Positions 5,675 through 12,941 of a stretch of DNA of 12,969 nt are shown here, piece by piece (positions within the stretch are counted from its first letter, which is position 1; the number at the start of each line of letters is the position of its first letter). The notes beneath the pieces were generated by a model, which saw only the letters and a list, made by a program, of their open reading frames with translations, was not told the DNA's origin and made no database searches. A program made the position numbers and the translations under genes. The stretch is from JAVZGQ01 sp038998365 (GTDB taxonomy: Archaea > Aenigmatarchaeota > Aenigmatarchaeia > CG10238-14 > SCSR01): contig JAVZHJ010000021.1 in NCBI GenBank assembly GCA_038998365.1, forward strand, positions 1 to 12,969. The letters are read 5' to 3'.

Positions 5675-7608
5675 ATCGACACCTGTGTTAAGTTAAAGAA
5701 TACTGTCATGAACAGATACATCAATATGTTTATGCTTATATAAATTATTAATGCTGTGAACAATATTTTGCCGATTTCTCCCATCTTTCCTATTTCATCA
5801 TCTCCATACTTGATTGACCCAAGAAAGTAAGTAATTGTAATAACAATTTCTATCAAATATGTGCCAACTATAATTTGAAAATAGTGAAATGGGACTTGCT
5901 TGCCAATCTGGAATAAAAATTGAAATCCTGTGAGAGCGGCGGTACCAACTCCTCCTCTACCAAAAAATTTTTGTAGTTCCTCTAGAGAGCCGCCAAAAAA
6001 TGAGAATGTGTAAAGAACAAAAGCCATTAGTGAAACCACTATACCTAATATAACTGGGGCAAAAACCATGGCTTGAAGACTCATCTCAGAAGTTACATCT
6101 GAGAGGATTTCATCTGTTGAATTTTTAACCTCTTCTGCTTCTTTCAAATACGTTGAAATTGAGTTGATGGCGCTAGAGAGATAAGAAACGCCTTTATCTG
6201 CTATGTCTGTAATTGTTTTCATCACAGCACTTAGTATCCTTGAAGGGTATTTAATTACTGAATTTAAAACAGCTGCTTTAAATGTTTTCCCAAATTTTAT
6301 GTTGGAAGAAACATCATCAAAAAAGTTGACTATTTTTGTCTCTCTTATTTTTGGTTTTACTTCATCTAAAATCATTTCTATAGGTTTTCCAGATCTGCTT
6401 TCTGATGCTAGTTGAAAAAGGGCTATCGGGAGCTCTGTCTCTATTTTCATTATCTCTTGATTTTTCTCTTTGTTAAAATAAGAGAGGATAAAACAATAAG
6501 AGGAAATTGAAAGTGCTGTTATCACTATAACAAAAAGTGACAAAAAAAATTGTTCTTCTGAAAAAATTGAAGTTATAGAAATCAATTGATAAGACAGAAA
6601 GAAAATTAGGGGAAGAGAAATCAATGTTATTATTAAAGACATTATCTTTCTTTGTTTTCTGTAAGATTCTAAATTCTTCAGTTCAATTTGATGATAAGAG
6701 TATGGTTTAGCATAGAAGTATTGCCTAAGGAATAAAAACAAAGATGCTGGAAGAATTAAATTATAGAAAAAAGCAAAAAGTTCTGGCTGTGAAATTTCTG
6801 GCATAAATATTATTACCATTGGAATGAAAACGAGAGTCAACATTGGCAAAAGAAGACCAAAAGCATAAAGAATTTTCAATGGATTTCTCATGTTTCGAGC
6901 ATATTTTTTCATTCTTTCTTTTGTTCCATAAAGCATTGTGGAAATAGCTTCATTAATGCTTTTTTCAGCTGCCGATGGTGTTTGACCTATACTGCTCTTT
7001 ATTAAAGAAATAGCATCAACAAATTCTTGACTTTCATTTTTCCATTTTTTTGCCAAATTGTCTAAAGCTTCTGTTGCAGATAAAACATTTCCTGTTTGTA
7101 AGTCCCATGTAGCTTTTTTAAAGTCCATACCCAGAGGACCTGAAAGATTCGAAGCTGTAAAAGATATTGCCCTTTCTAAATTTGGTGTTGTTTTTAAAGA
7201 AATTGCCATATAAACTATTGAAAGAGCCATATCAGCAGCGGCATTAGACCTAAAGTAGAGGGAAGAAAAGTGTGTATAGGTGAAGAGATAGTAAAAAATA
7301 ATCACCGAAAAAATAAAATTCAAAAGAATAATGCCTTGAGAAAGAAGACCAAAAAGAGCAAAGAAGATACTAATAAAAATAAAGAGTAAAGCTGGGACAA
7401 CAAAAGAAGTTATGAAAGCCCCGTTTGGTGTTATATTGAGATGACAAAAATCTATTTCTTCTTGATATTTTTGTTTTAAACTTTTTGGCATAGGAACATT
7501 AACCCTATCAAAAAAATTACACAGCCTTTCATACAAGGATATATTTCTTGGTTTAAAACTTTCTAAAAACTTTTTATATTCAATACTGCTTCTCAAACCT
7601 TCTCTCAT
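5671..7608 (-). CDS. Type IV filament assembly platform protein, TadC/ArlJ-like, two T2SSF units
   Basis: This polytopic protein of 645 residues has about nine membrane helices: near 63-87, 91-112, 245-268, 277-296, 321-347, 354-376, 513-535, 573-597 and 614-639. Two cytoplasmic helical blocks, about 120-240 and 385-505, have the size and place of T2SSF (GspF/PilC) domains. Each lies between groups of helices, as in archaeal ArlJ/TadC-like proteins, where both units are in one chain; bacterial Tad systems split them into TadB and TadC. Its role would be to transmit ATPase movement and lift pilins out of the membrane. Residues 1-60 are a polar cytoplasmic head. The ATG overlaps the ATPase stop (ATGA, 7605-7608) with GGAGA about eight bases before it, so the two are co-translated. 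No archaellin-like gene is next to it, so ArlJ proper is less likely. Confidence 0.88.
   Translation of the reverse strand: MREGLRSSIEYKKFLESFKPRNISLYERLCNFFDRVNVPMPKSLKQKYQEEIDFCHLNITPNGAFITSFVVPALLFIFISIFFALFGLLSQGIILLNFIFSVIIFYYLFTYTHFSSLYFRSNAAADMALSIVYMAISLKTTPNLERAISFTASNLSGPLGMDFKKATWDLQTGNVLSATEALDNLAKKWKNESQEFVDAISLIKSSIGQTPSAAEKSINEAISTMLYGTKERMKKYARNMRNPLKILYAFGLLLPMLTLVFIPMVIIFMPEISQPELFAFFYNLILPASLFLFLRQYFYAKPYSYHQIELKNLESYRKQRKIMSLIITLISLPLIFFLSYQLISITSIFSEEQFFLSLFVIVITALSISSYCFILSYFNKEKNQEIMKIETELPIALFQLASESRSGKPIEMILDEVKPKIRETKIVNFFDDVSSNIKFGKTFKAAVLNSVIKYPSRILSAVMKTITDIADKGVSYLSSAINSISTYLKEAEEVKNSTDEILSDVTSEMSLQAMVFAPVILGIVVSLMAFVLYTFSFFGGSLEELQKFFGRGGVGTAALTGFQFLFQIGKQVPFHYFQIIVGTYLIEIVITITYFLGSIKYGDDEIGKMGEIGKILFTALIIYISINILMYLFMTVFFNLTQVSM
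5680..5684 (-). promoter_or_regulatory. Ribosome site fixing the GTG start of the 41-aa gene
   Basis: On the minus strand AGGTG lies five bases before the GTG at 5674, inside the last codons of the platform gene. With the GTGA stop-start overlap it supports coupled translation of the 41-aa protein. Confidence 0.5.
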
Positions 7609-9839
7609 TTTATCTTCTCCTTAAACCAATTTAGCCATTTTTCATAAATCATCTTTGAGTCTAAAGCCCCAACTTCTTCTCTAACTTGCTCTGAAATCAT
7701 GTGGAAAGCTTCATTGCTCTCAACGACCAAAGCAGCTTCAAGTATGTCATCTCTATTCAGCTGCTTAGCAAAATCAACCATAGCTTGCTTTATTTTAGCT
7801 CTCAACAAGATATTGTCCCAGACAGCATCCCAATTTCCTCTCCACTCTCTTACCCTCTTGGAAATTTCATTCAAAACTTGGCTCTCGCCACTAATTAGGA
7901 TGTCTGTAGGCTTTAGTCTATCTTCTTTAGCAGAATATTCCATAAGCGTGACAAAGCCCCCCTCATCCAAAGGATCTTGCTTCCAATGTTTTCTCACTTC
8001 CGTGAGCTCGGTAACACGCCTAAATCTCCTTAATCCATCTGGAGTCTTAAGCAAATTACAAATTGTGATCACATCCAAAGCCTTGAAGCTTGTTGGTGGT
8101 ACTTTTAAATCATTCACAACTCTATCATAAACCCCGTAAGCTGATTCTCCGTGAATTGTGCCGGCAACAAGGTTAGCTAGAGCTCCAATTCTCATTGCTT
8201 CAAACAAAGCCAATGCTTCCTGACTTCTAACCTCACCTATAATCAACACAGAATCACCAAGTCTTAAAGCAGTTCTCAAAGCTTCTTCTGCTGGCAATTC
8301 AGCTTCAACCCTTGTTATAACTGAGCGGGATTTTAATCTTTCTATATTGTAGCCTAAATTCATGAGCTGAACGGCAGGAAGCTCTAAGGTATCTTCAACT
8401 AAACAAAGCCTAAATTTTTTCATGACCTCAAGCATTATAGCTCCGAGTAAACTTGTCTTACCAGAACCTCTACCACCAGCAACAAGCAGGCTTCTTCCTC
8501 CATCTATTATGAAGCTCATTAGGCCAGCATAAAGTGAATCAAAAAAACCAGCTTTTATGAAAAGCGGGAAAGTCCATGGTTTTTCCCTATGCCTTCTGAA
8601 AGCATATCCTAAGCCATAAGGTGATAAAGTTCTTGTTATAGCTGCAACTCTTGCCCTTCCCCCCGGCACAAGCAGCTCAGTGTCCAGCACTGGATTAGCT
8701 TCATCTAAAGGTCTACCAGAATAAAGTCTAAATCTTGTGGCCCAAGATTCTGCATCTTCTCTTGTTGGTATCAAGTTTGTTTCACATTCTTCAAATTCAG
8801 CATGATTAATGTAAATCGGGGCTGAGCCTATTGGTGAGTTTATGTAAACATCTTGCACGTTTTCATCTGCTAAAAGAATTTCAAGAATACCAAAACCTGC
8901 TGTATACCTTGTAAGAATTTCTGCTAATTCTTCTATCTCTTTTGTAGAAAGGCTTATGCCCATACTTTTTGCAACATCTCTTATCAAATCTATACCAATA
9001 TTCATGAAAACTTCTCTTGTTTTTTCAGGCTCTGTGAATTCTCTTTCTGAAGGTTTGTGAGCAGTCAAATATTGTCTAGCCGCATCAAGAATCGCATATT
9101 TTTCCTCGCTTAAAATAAACTCTGGTGGAATCACATGGTAAACATATCTTATCTTACCAGGAACCTTGAAAATTTCAACAGAAGTTTTCCCCACAAAATA
9201 TTTTTTAATCGATTGGCCATTTTTTGGTGGCATCAGCATATATCTTGTAAGCATGAAATTCGGTTTAATTAGAGGGTGGAAAACTTCCCTATAAAAGCTT
9301 CTATCACCAGGCTTGAAAAACAAAAGCTTTGGCTTTGCTAGTTGAATGAGTTTGCAGTCAGAAAGAATTTTTTCCATTGGCAAAAGTACATTTTCCAAGT
9401 ATTCTTTGTGGCAAGGCTTAAGTTGAGCTGGAGCTTTTTCTTCAGCAAGCTTCTCGTAAGCTATCATTTTCTGAAGTCTTAAGTAAGCTCCTACAGGATC
9501 TTTTCTCAAGACTTCTGTAACCAAAAACTGCAAGTCAGTAAGCCTTCTTGGAAAAAGTTTTTCACAAGTTTTTGGACCAAATTTTGTTATCGAAAGTAGC
9601 TTGTCTTCATTCAAAATCTTGTTGTAAGCATTTGCTATTTCCCTTAGAAGCTTAACTTGTTCAAAATCATATTCTCTCTCCCTCGTTTCAACCAGAACTA
9701 CTCTTTCTGCATTTTTAACTTCAAGCAAAACATCAATCACAACTGCCATACAAGCTTCCGAGTCTTCTATACTTGGCTCTATAGCCCAATTCATAGCATT
9801 AATTCTAACAGTGTTTTCAACAACTTCATAGTCAACCAT
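7605..9839 (-). CDS. Type IV filament/secretion ATPase, TadA/ArlI/VirB11 family
   Basis: A 744-residue cytoplasmic ATPase powering filament assembly. Clear motifs: Walker A GGRGSGKTS (455-463), Asp box VEDTLELP (481-488), Walker B VLIIGEVRSQE (531-541, with Glu536), and His box GTIHGES (560-566, His563). Residues 310-420 hold the usual N-terminal PAS-like/linker part of the family ('GFGILEILLADENVQDVYIN', then a Gly-Arg-Ala-Arg-Val patch). Before that lie about 300 residues and after the core about 130, so it is longer than ordinary ArlI-type ATPases (roughly 500-550 residues). The N-terminal extension has no motif I recognise. It is first in the minus-strand operon and fused by ATGA overlap to its platform partner. 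No Shine-Dalgarno site precedes the ATG, consistent with a leaderless or short-leader message from the divergent spacer. Confidence 0.93.
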   Translation of the reverse strand: MVDYEVVENTVRINAMNWAIEPSIEDSEACMAVVIDVLLEVKNAERVVLVETREREYDFEQVKLLREIANAYNKILNEDKLLSITKFGPKTCEKLFPRRLTDLQFLVTEVLRKDPVGAYLRLQKMIAYEKLAEEKAPAQLKPCHKEYLENVLLPMEKILSDCKLIQLAKPKLLFFKPGDRSFYREVFHPLIKPNFMLTRYMLMPPKNGQSIKKYFVGKTSVEIFKVPGKIRYVYHVIPPEFILSEEKYAILDAARQYLTAHKPSEREFTEPEKTREVFMNIGIDLIRDVAKSMGISLSTKEIEELAEILTRYTAGFGILEILLADENVQDVYINSPIGSAPIYINHAEFEECETNLIPTREDAESWATRFRLYSGRPLDEANPVLDTELLVPGGRARVAAITRTLSPYGLGYAFRRHREKPWTFPLFIKAGFFDSLYAGLMSFIIDGGRSLLVAGGRGSGKTSLLGAIMLEVMKKFRLCLVEDTLELPAVQLMNLGYNIERLKSRSVITRVEAELPAEEALRTALRLGDSVLIIGEVRSQEALALFEAMRIGALANLVAGTIHGESAYGVYDRVVNDLKVPPTSFKALDVITICNLLKTPDGLRRFRRVTELTEVRKHWKQDPLDEGGFVTLMEYSAKEDRLKPTDILISGESQVLNEISKRVREWRGNWDAVWDNILLRAKIKQAMVDFAKQLNRDDILEAALVVESNEAFHMISEQVREEVGALDSKMIYEKWLNWFKEKIK

Positions 9840-9868
9840 ACAATTAATTTATCTATTCTACAAAACAA
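9840..9868. promoter_or_regulatory. Divergent spacer, probable bidirectional promoter region
   Basis: Only 29 A+T-rich bases separate the first codon of the ATPase gene (minus) from the first ATG of the coiled-coil gene (plus). Neither gene has a Shine-Dalgarno site, so both transcripts may be leaderless or nearly so, and the promoters must overlap each other or enter the coding regions. A candidate TATA-like element for the plus side is TTAATTTAT (9844-9852). For the minus side the complement of TTTATTGAT (9872-9880) is at a fitting distance. Neither is a strong match; the promoter call rests mainly on geometry. Confidence 0.4.
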
Positions 9869-10270
9869 ATGTTTATTGATAGTATGCCTGCAAAAGAGGC
9901 TGTTGATGTAGCTGCCTTAAGCGGAGAAGTGGTAAGAAGGCTGAATGAATATAGCACTAGAATAAAAAATGTTGAGCTAAGGCTTGAAAGATTAGAAGGT
10001 AGGGTAAGTGGTGTGGAAGAAACCGTCTTAAGCCAGCTTAATAGCTTGAAAATTGGCTTAGATAAACTGTCACAAAAAATATCTTCTGTTTCAGATAGGC
10101 TAACGAACATAGAAAATGAAATTTTGAGGATAAACAAAGAGTTGGGAAAAACTGCTTTAAAGAGCGATATCAAGAGGATAGAAACTTTCATAGAAGTAGT
10201 CAACCCGATAACTTCAAAATTTGTTACAAAGGATGAATTGGAAAGAATTCTTGAAGAAAAGGAGAAATAA
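9869..10270 (+). CDS. Small cytoplasmic coiled-coil protein, 133 aa
   Basis: There is no signal peptide or membrane helix. Residues 18-95 follow heptad spacing of Leu/Ile/Val with many Glu, Lys, Arg and Ser (RLERLEGRVSGVEETVLSQL...), a long parallel coiled coil. A proline (P113) breaks into a short C-terminal helix (KFVTKDELERILEEKEK). An alternative start at the ATG at 9884 (MPAKEA) would remove five residues; neither start has a Shine-Dalgarno site. It is the first gene of the plus-strand cassette and divergent from the ATPase. Small coiled-coil proteins (ArlC/D/E) serve as cytoplasmic accessory parts of archaella, so a comparable role is possible, but no ArlCE motif was recognised. Function unknown. 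Confidence 0.75.
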   Translation: MFIDSMPAKEAVDVAALSGEVVRRLNEYSTRIKNVELRLERLEGRVSGVEETVLSQLNSLKIGLDKLSQKISSVSDRLTNIENEILRINKELGKTALKSDIKRIETFIEVVNPITSKFVTKDELERILEEKEK

Positions 10271-10284
10271 ATGCATAAATTTGT

Positions 10285-10318
10285 ATTTAAAAAACAGAAA
10301 TAATATAAAGGGGGAAAT
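10285..10318 (+). promoter_or_regulatory. Ribosome binding site and possible TATA element before the UBA-like gene
   Basis: In the 48-base spacer between the two coiled-coil genes, AGGGGG (10309-10314) sits four bases before the ATG at 10319, a purine-rich ribosome site. ATTTAAAAAA (10285-10294) could be a TATA box 25-34 bases before the ATG. If it is real, the downstream three genes also have their own promoter. Readthrough from 9869 is equally possible. Confidence 0.4.
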
Positions 10319-10975
10319 ATGCCTTTGCCTTTCTTGCAGCAAAAGCCTGAAACTGTGAAAAAAAGCTTGCCAATAGATAGGGTGAAAGAACTTTCTTCAA
10401 AAGGGTTTTCAGAAATTGATATAATTGATATCTTGAGGAAAGAAGGTTATTCCCCGGAAGAAATAGATGCTGCTTTAACAGAAACTTTAAAATCTAGTGT
10501 TGGTAGTTCTTCAAAAACCGAAGGGCCTATTGAATTGCCAAAATTGGAAGAATTAAAACCAAAAGAAGCTCCTTTAGAAGTCCCAGAAACATCTTTGCCA
10601 CAAGACTATTCCTATTATACTTCTCCTTATGGTTCTCAACTTCCTGAAGCTTATCCTGTAGAAGACTACATAGAATTTCTAGTAAAAGAAAAAACTGCCC
10701 AACTAGATGAAAAATTGAGAGAATTTGTCATAAAATATTCTGAGCTTGAGAAAAGATTTAAAGAAATTCATGAACAGTTGAATGAATTGGCTAAATCTAG
10801 AGTAAGTGAAGACAAGCTAATTATTTCAAAACTTGATGAGCTCAAGTCAGTTTTAAGTGATGTGGAAACAAGGTTAGCTGGCCTGGAAAAAGCTTTCAAG
10901 GATGCTTTGCCTGCTTTGATTGAAAGCGTGAGGGCTTTGAGTGATGTCGTGCAGAGGATGAAAAAGCTTGTTTAA
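10319..10975 (+). CDS. Protein with N-terminal UBA-like helical domain, Pro-rich linker and C-terminal coiled coil, 218 aa
   Basis: Residues 18-57 form a compact three-helix pattern: 'IDRVKELSSKGFSEIDIIDI', a short loop, then 'GYSPEEIDAALTE'. The Gly-(Phe/Tyr)-Ser turns between helices resemble UBA-like or small winged-helix adaptors; this is by eye only. Residues 69-116 are a Pro/Glu/Tyr-rich flexible linker. Residues 118-218 are a long coiled coil (DEKLREFVIKYSELEKRFKE onward) with Leu/Ile heptads to the end, much like the neighbour at 9869. There is no membrane helix or signal peptide, so it is cytoplasmic. It lies between the other coiled-coil gene and the two membrane proteins. The adaptor domain plus coiled coil suggests a scaffold or tether, possibly linking the membrane proteins to the ATPase; that is inference. 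Confidence 0.75.
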   Translation: MPLPFLQQKPETVKKSLPIDRVKELSSKGFSEIDIIDILRKEGYSPEEIDAALTETLKSSVGSSSKTEGPIELPKLEELKPKEAPLEVPETSLPQDYSYYTSPYGSQLPEAYPVEDYIEFLVKEKTAQLDEKLREFVIKYSELEKRFKEIHEQLNELAKSRVSEDKLIISKLDELKSVLSDVETRLAGLEKAFKDALPALIESVRALSDVVQRMKKLV

Positions 10976-11013
10976 ACTTAAATTTTTCAGAAACCAAATA
11001 AAAATTGGGGAGA

Positions 11014-11610
11014 ATGGATAAAATCTTCAATTTTTCAATTGCTTTTTTAATCTTCTTGATAGCATTTTCTTTTCCGGCCTTGGCTCAAAATCCTTTCCTT
11101 GACATGATTCAGAGCTTTAGGATTAGCGGTATTTTTGACATTTTTCTTTTCATTTTATTTTTCGTTGTGTTTTATGCGATTTTGATGAAAGCTAAAGTTC
11201 TTGGAAACAATGCTGGAGTGAATGGTGTTGTTGCTTTGATAATAGCTTTCTTCCTTTCCCTTTATTCCACTTTCACGGGCTTCAGTCTTATTGAGCCTAT
11301 GTCTAGGCTTCTAACCCAAGCAAGTGTTATAGGGCTTATGTTTGTCGCAGCTCTTGTGATAGCAAGCGTGTTTTATCCAGACTTGCCAAAAATGCTTGCA
11401 GAACACATAAAAGGACCTACAATTCTCTATGTTTTGATTCCTTTAGCTTTAGCTTTGCTCATAACTTCAAGGACAATTTGGGTTTTTTGGGCTGGATATA
11501 AGGCTACTCCTGGTCCAGGCAGTGATGTTATGCTACTAGTAGTTGGTTTATTAATTTTCGGTGTTATATTGATTATAGCAGGAATTATTGGTGGTGGGGG
11601 TAAGAAATAA
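11014..11610 (+). CDS. Five-helix membrane protein with signal peptide, 198 aa (paralogue of the next gene)
   Basis: The ATG at 11014 is preferred: GGGGAG lies directly before it, while the upstream in-frame TTG at 11005 has no ribosome site. Residues 1-24 look like a cleavable signal (FLIFLIAFSFPALA before Gln25). Membrane helices follow near 39-59, 67-83, 100-121, 134-151 and 170-193, ending in a Gly-rich/Lys tail. A PDLP motif (122-125) lies after the third helix. It aligns by eye with the next gene over the whole five-helix region (shared 'F..ILFF..FYAIL.K...LG', 'VN.VVALI', 'PDLP', 'LLITS'). Its stop and the next ATG share one base (TAATG), so the two are co-translated and probably act as a pair. 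No family recognised; a channel, platform or stator-like membrane component is possible. Confidence 0.78.
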   Translation: MDKIFNFSIAFLIFLIAFSFPALAQNPFLDMIQSFRISGIFDIFLFILFFVVFYAILMKAKVLGNNAGVNGVVALIIAFFLSLYSTFTGFSLIEPMSRLLTQASVIGLMFVAALVIASVFYPDLPKMLAEHIKGPTILYVLIPLALALLITSRTIWVFWAGYKATPGPGSDVMLLVVGLLIFGVILIIAGIIGGGGKK

Positions 11611-12161
11611 TGGTTAATCCGTTTGAGTTCATGATATTAAGGCTTCAACAGCTTGGATTTTTCACATTTTTGCTACCTTTTATTTTAATGGCAGCTATTC
11701 TTTATGGTTTGCTTAGAAAATCCCAAATTTTTGGACCACCTGAAAAAAATGTTGCTGTAAATGCGGTTGTTGCCATAGTTGCAAGCTTCATGGTGTTGGC
11801 GGCTCCTGTCATAGCTGGGATAAATATAGAACAAGAGCTTGCAAAATTCTTCCTTCAGAGTATGATAGCTGTTATTATACTAATGGTTGCTCTTTTGGCA
11901 GCTGGGATGTTTTTTGGGCCAGATTTACCTAGTAGAATTCAAGACAAACTTGGCTCTAAGTTTCTTGGAGGTTTTTTGGTTGTTGGTATTCTCCTTGGCT
12001 TAACTTTGCTTGTTACAAGCGGCTTAACAAACATTTTCTTCCCTGAGGGATTGGGGGAAATTCCTGAAGATGTTGTGATATCAGTTGCCACGCTTTTGAT
12101 TTTGGCAATTGTTGTTGTGGTAATAGTGGTTTTTGTTAGTCGTGAAGAGAAGAAGAAGTAA
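11610..12161 (+). CDS. Five-helix membrane protein, 183 aa (paralogue of the preceding gene)
   Basis: Helices lie near residues 17-35, 47-69, 82-102, 118-137 and 154-176, with a basic tail (SREEKKK). There is no cleavable signal: the N-terminus (MVNPFEFMILRLQQLGFF) replaces the signal peptide of its paralogue. Shared landmarks are Ala-Ile-Leu-Tyr-Gly before a Lys-containing loop, VNAVVAIV in helix two, PDLP (104-107) after helix three and LLVTS near the end of helix four. The loop between helices four and five is acidic (EGLGEIPED). The last 26 bases overlap, tail to tail, the end of dphB. The function is unknown; the pair may form a hetero-oligomer in the membrane. Confidence 0.78.
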   Translation: MVNPFEFMILRLQQLGFFTFLLPFILMAAILYGLLRKSQIFGPPEKNVAVNAVVAIVASFMVLAAPVIAGINIEQELAKFFLQSMIAVIILMVALLAAGMFFGPDLPSRIQDKLGSKFLGGFLVVGILLGLTLLVTSGLTNIFFPEGLGEIPEDVVISVATLLILAIVVVVIVVFVSREEKKK

Positions 12162-12912
12162 TAGTCTCTAGGAATTCTTTTTCTGTGAAATGGAGCAAAC
12201 CTGGAATTATCAAAACTGCTGGTAGTTTTACTTCAGTTTTCATCAAATCTTTAATTTGCTCGAAGAAAATTTTGGCATCTTTGCTCCCTGCCCTCGAAAA
12301 AACAACTATCTTTTCCTCCAAGCTTATAACCCCCTCTCTTCTCATTTCTTCTATATTAAAGAGAATTTCCAATGCTTCTTTAACACTCATAAGCCTATTT
12401 TCTTCAGCGTCTATGTCCAAAAGACACAAAGTGTGTAAGCCGTGAGCTTTATTCATTTTTATTGTCTCGTAAATTGATTCTGGAAGTTTACCTTTTGTTT
12501 TCTCAGGAAAAGGAATCGTGACGCAAGGGCCAAACTTATAGATATGGAGACCCGTTTCGGCTATAGCTGAAATAATTGAAGAGTTGTGAATCACTTTAGT
12601 TTTAATTTCTTTTTTCTTTGCTTCCAAAAGCAAGGCTGAATGTGTGGTGGCAACTAAAGGGTCGCCACCAACCAGAATTGCTATGTCTTGGGCTTTAGCT
12701 TCTTCCAAAATTTTATCGGAACTCTCTTCTAAATCTTTTCTCTTTAAGATTTCAATTTTCTTGCCAACAATCTCTTCCAATCTTTTGATATCACCAAACC
12801 AAGCTGTTGTGTATAATTCCAAGTAAGCTTTTTCCGCTTTTTTTGCTTCTTCTATTCCTCTCAAGCTTAAATCTTTCTCATCAAACAAGCCTAAGCCTAT
12901 GAGCACAAGCAT
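12136..12912 (-). CDS. dphB: Diphthine synthase (diphthamide methyltransferase)
   Basis: This 258-residue protein matches the DphB/Dph5 branch of the tetrapyrrole-methylase fold, usual length about 250-265. It uses S-adenosylmethionine to methylate the modified histidine of elongation factor 2 on the way to diphthamide. Landmarks: IGLGL (5-9) at the start of the N-domain, GGDPLVATTHS (82-92) for cofactor binding, 'ETGLHIYKFGP' (119-129), 'HGLHTLCLLDIDAE' (157-170), SRAGS (206-210) and IIPGLLH (235-241). No expected motif is missing. The ATG at 12912 has no Shine-Dalgarno site but a TATA box 22-29 bases upstream, so the message is probably leaderless. It is a housekeeping gene unrelated to the pilus operon. 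It places the window in Archaea, since the bacterial relatives of this fold act in corrin and siroheme synthesis and lack this motif set. Confidence 0.95.
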   Translation of the reverse strand: MLVLIGLGLFDEKDLSLRGIEEAKKAEKAYLELYTTAWFGDIKRLEEIVGKKIEILKRKDLEESSDKILEEAKAQDIAILVGGDPLVATTHSALLLEAKKKEIKTKVIHNSSIISAIAETGLHIYKFGPCVTIPFPEKTKGKLPESIYETIKMNKAHGLHTLCLLDIDAEENRLMSVKEALEILFNIEEMRREGVISLEEKIVVFSRAGSKDAKIFFEQIKDLMKTEVKLPAVLIIPGLLHFTEKEFLETITSSSLHD

Positions 12913-12933
12913 AATTCAATAATAGACTGAAAG

Positions 12934-12941
12934 ATATTTAT
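12934..12941 (-). promoter_or_regulatory. TATA box of dphB
   Basis: Read on the minus strand, ATAAATAT lies at -29 to -22 from the dphB ATG. Archaeal TATA boxes centre about 26 bases before the transcription start, so transcription would begin at or next to the ATG, giving a leaderless message. The absence of a Shine-Dalgarno site agrees. Confidence 0.6.

Noticed and set aside
7699..8130. Plus-strand 143-residue frame inside the ATPase gene
   Set aside because: It overlaps conserved ATPase sequence on the other strand and shows only Ser/Leu/Ile shadow composition with no start signal.
5671..9839. ATPase and platform pair as a true archaellum (arlI-arlJ)
   Set aside because: No archaellin, ArlH, or ArlF/G genes of recognisable type flank it, the ATPase is longer than usual, and the following subunits are many and diverse; a Tad-like or other pilus system fits better.
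9853..10203. Minus-strand 116-residue frame opposite the coiled-coil gene
   Set aside because: The coiled-coil heptads on the plus strand explain the bases; the reverse frame is a Ser/Leu shadow with no promoter or neighbour.
11005..11007. TTG start for the first five-helix protein
   Set aside because: No ribosome site precedes it, and the ATG nine bases on gives a normal signal peptide.
10991..11007. CCAA...TTGG imperfect inverted repeat before the first five-helix gene
   Set aside because: Only four paired bases in A+T-rich sequence; not a credible operator or terminator.
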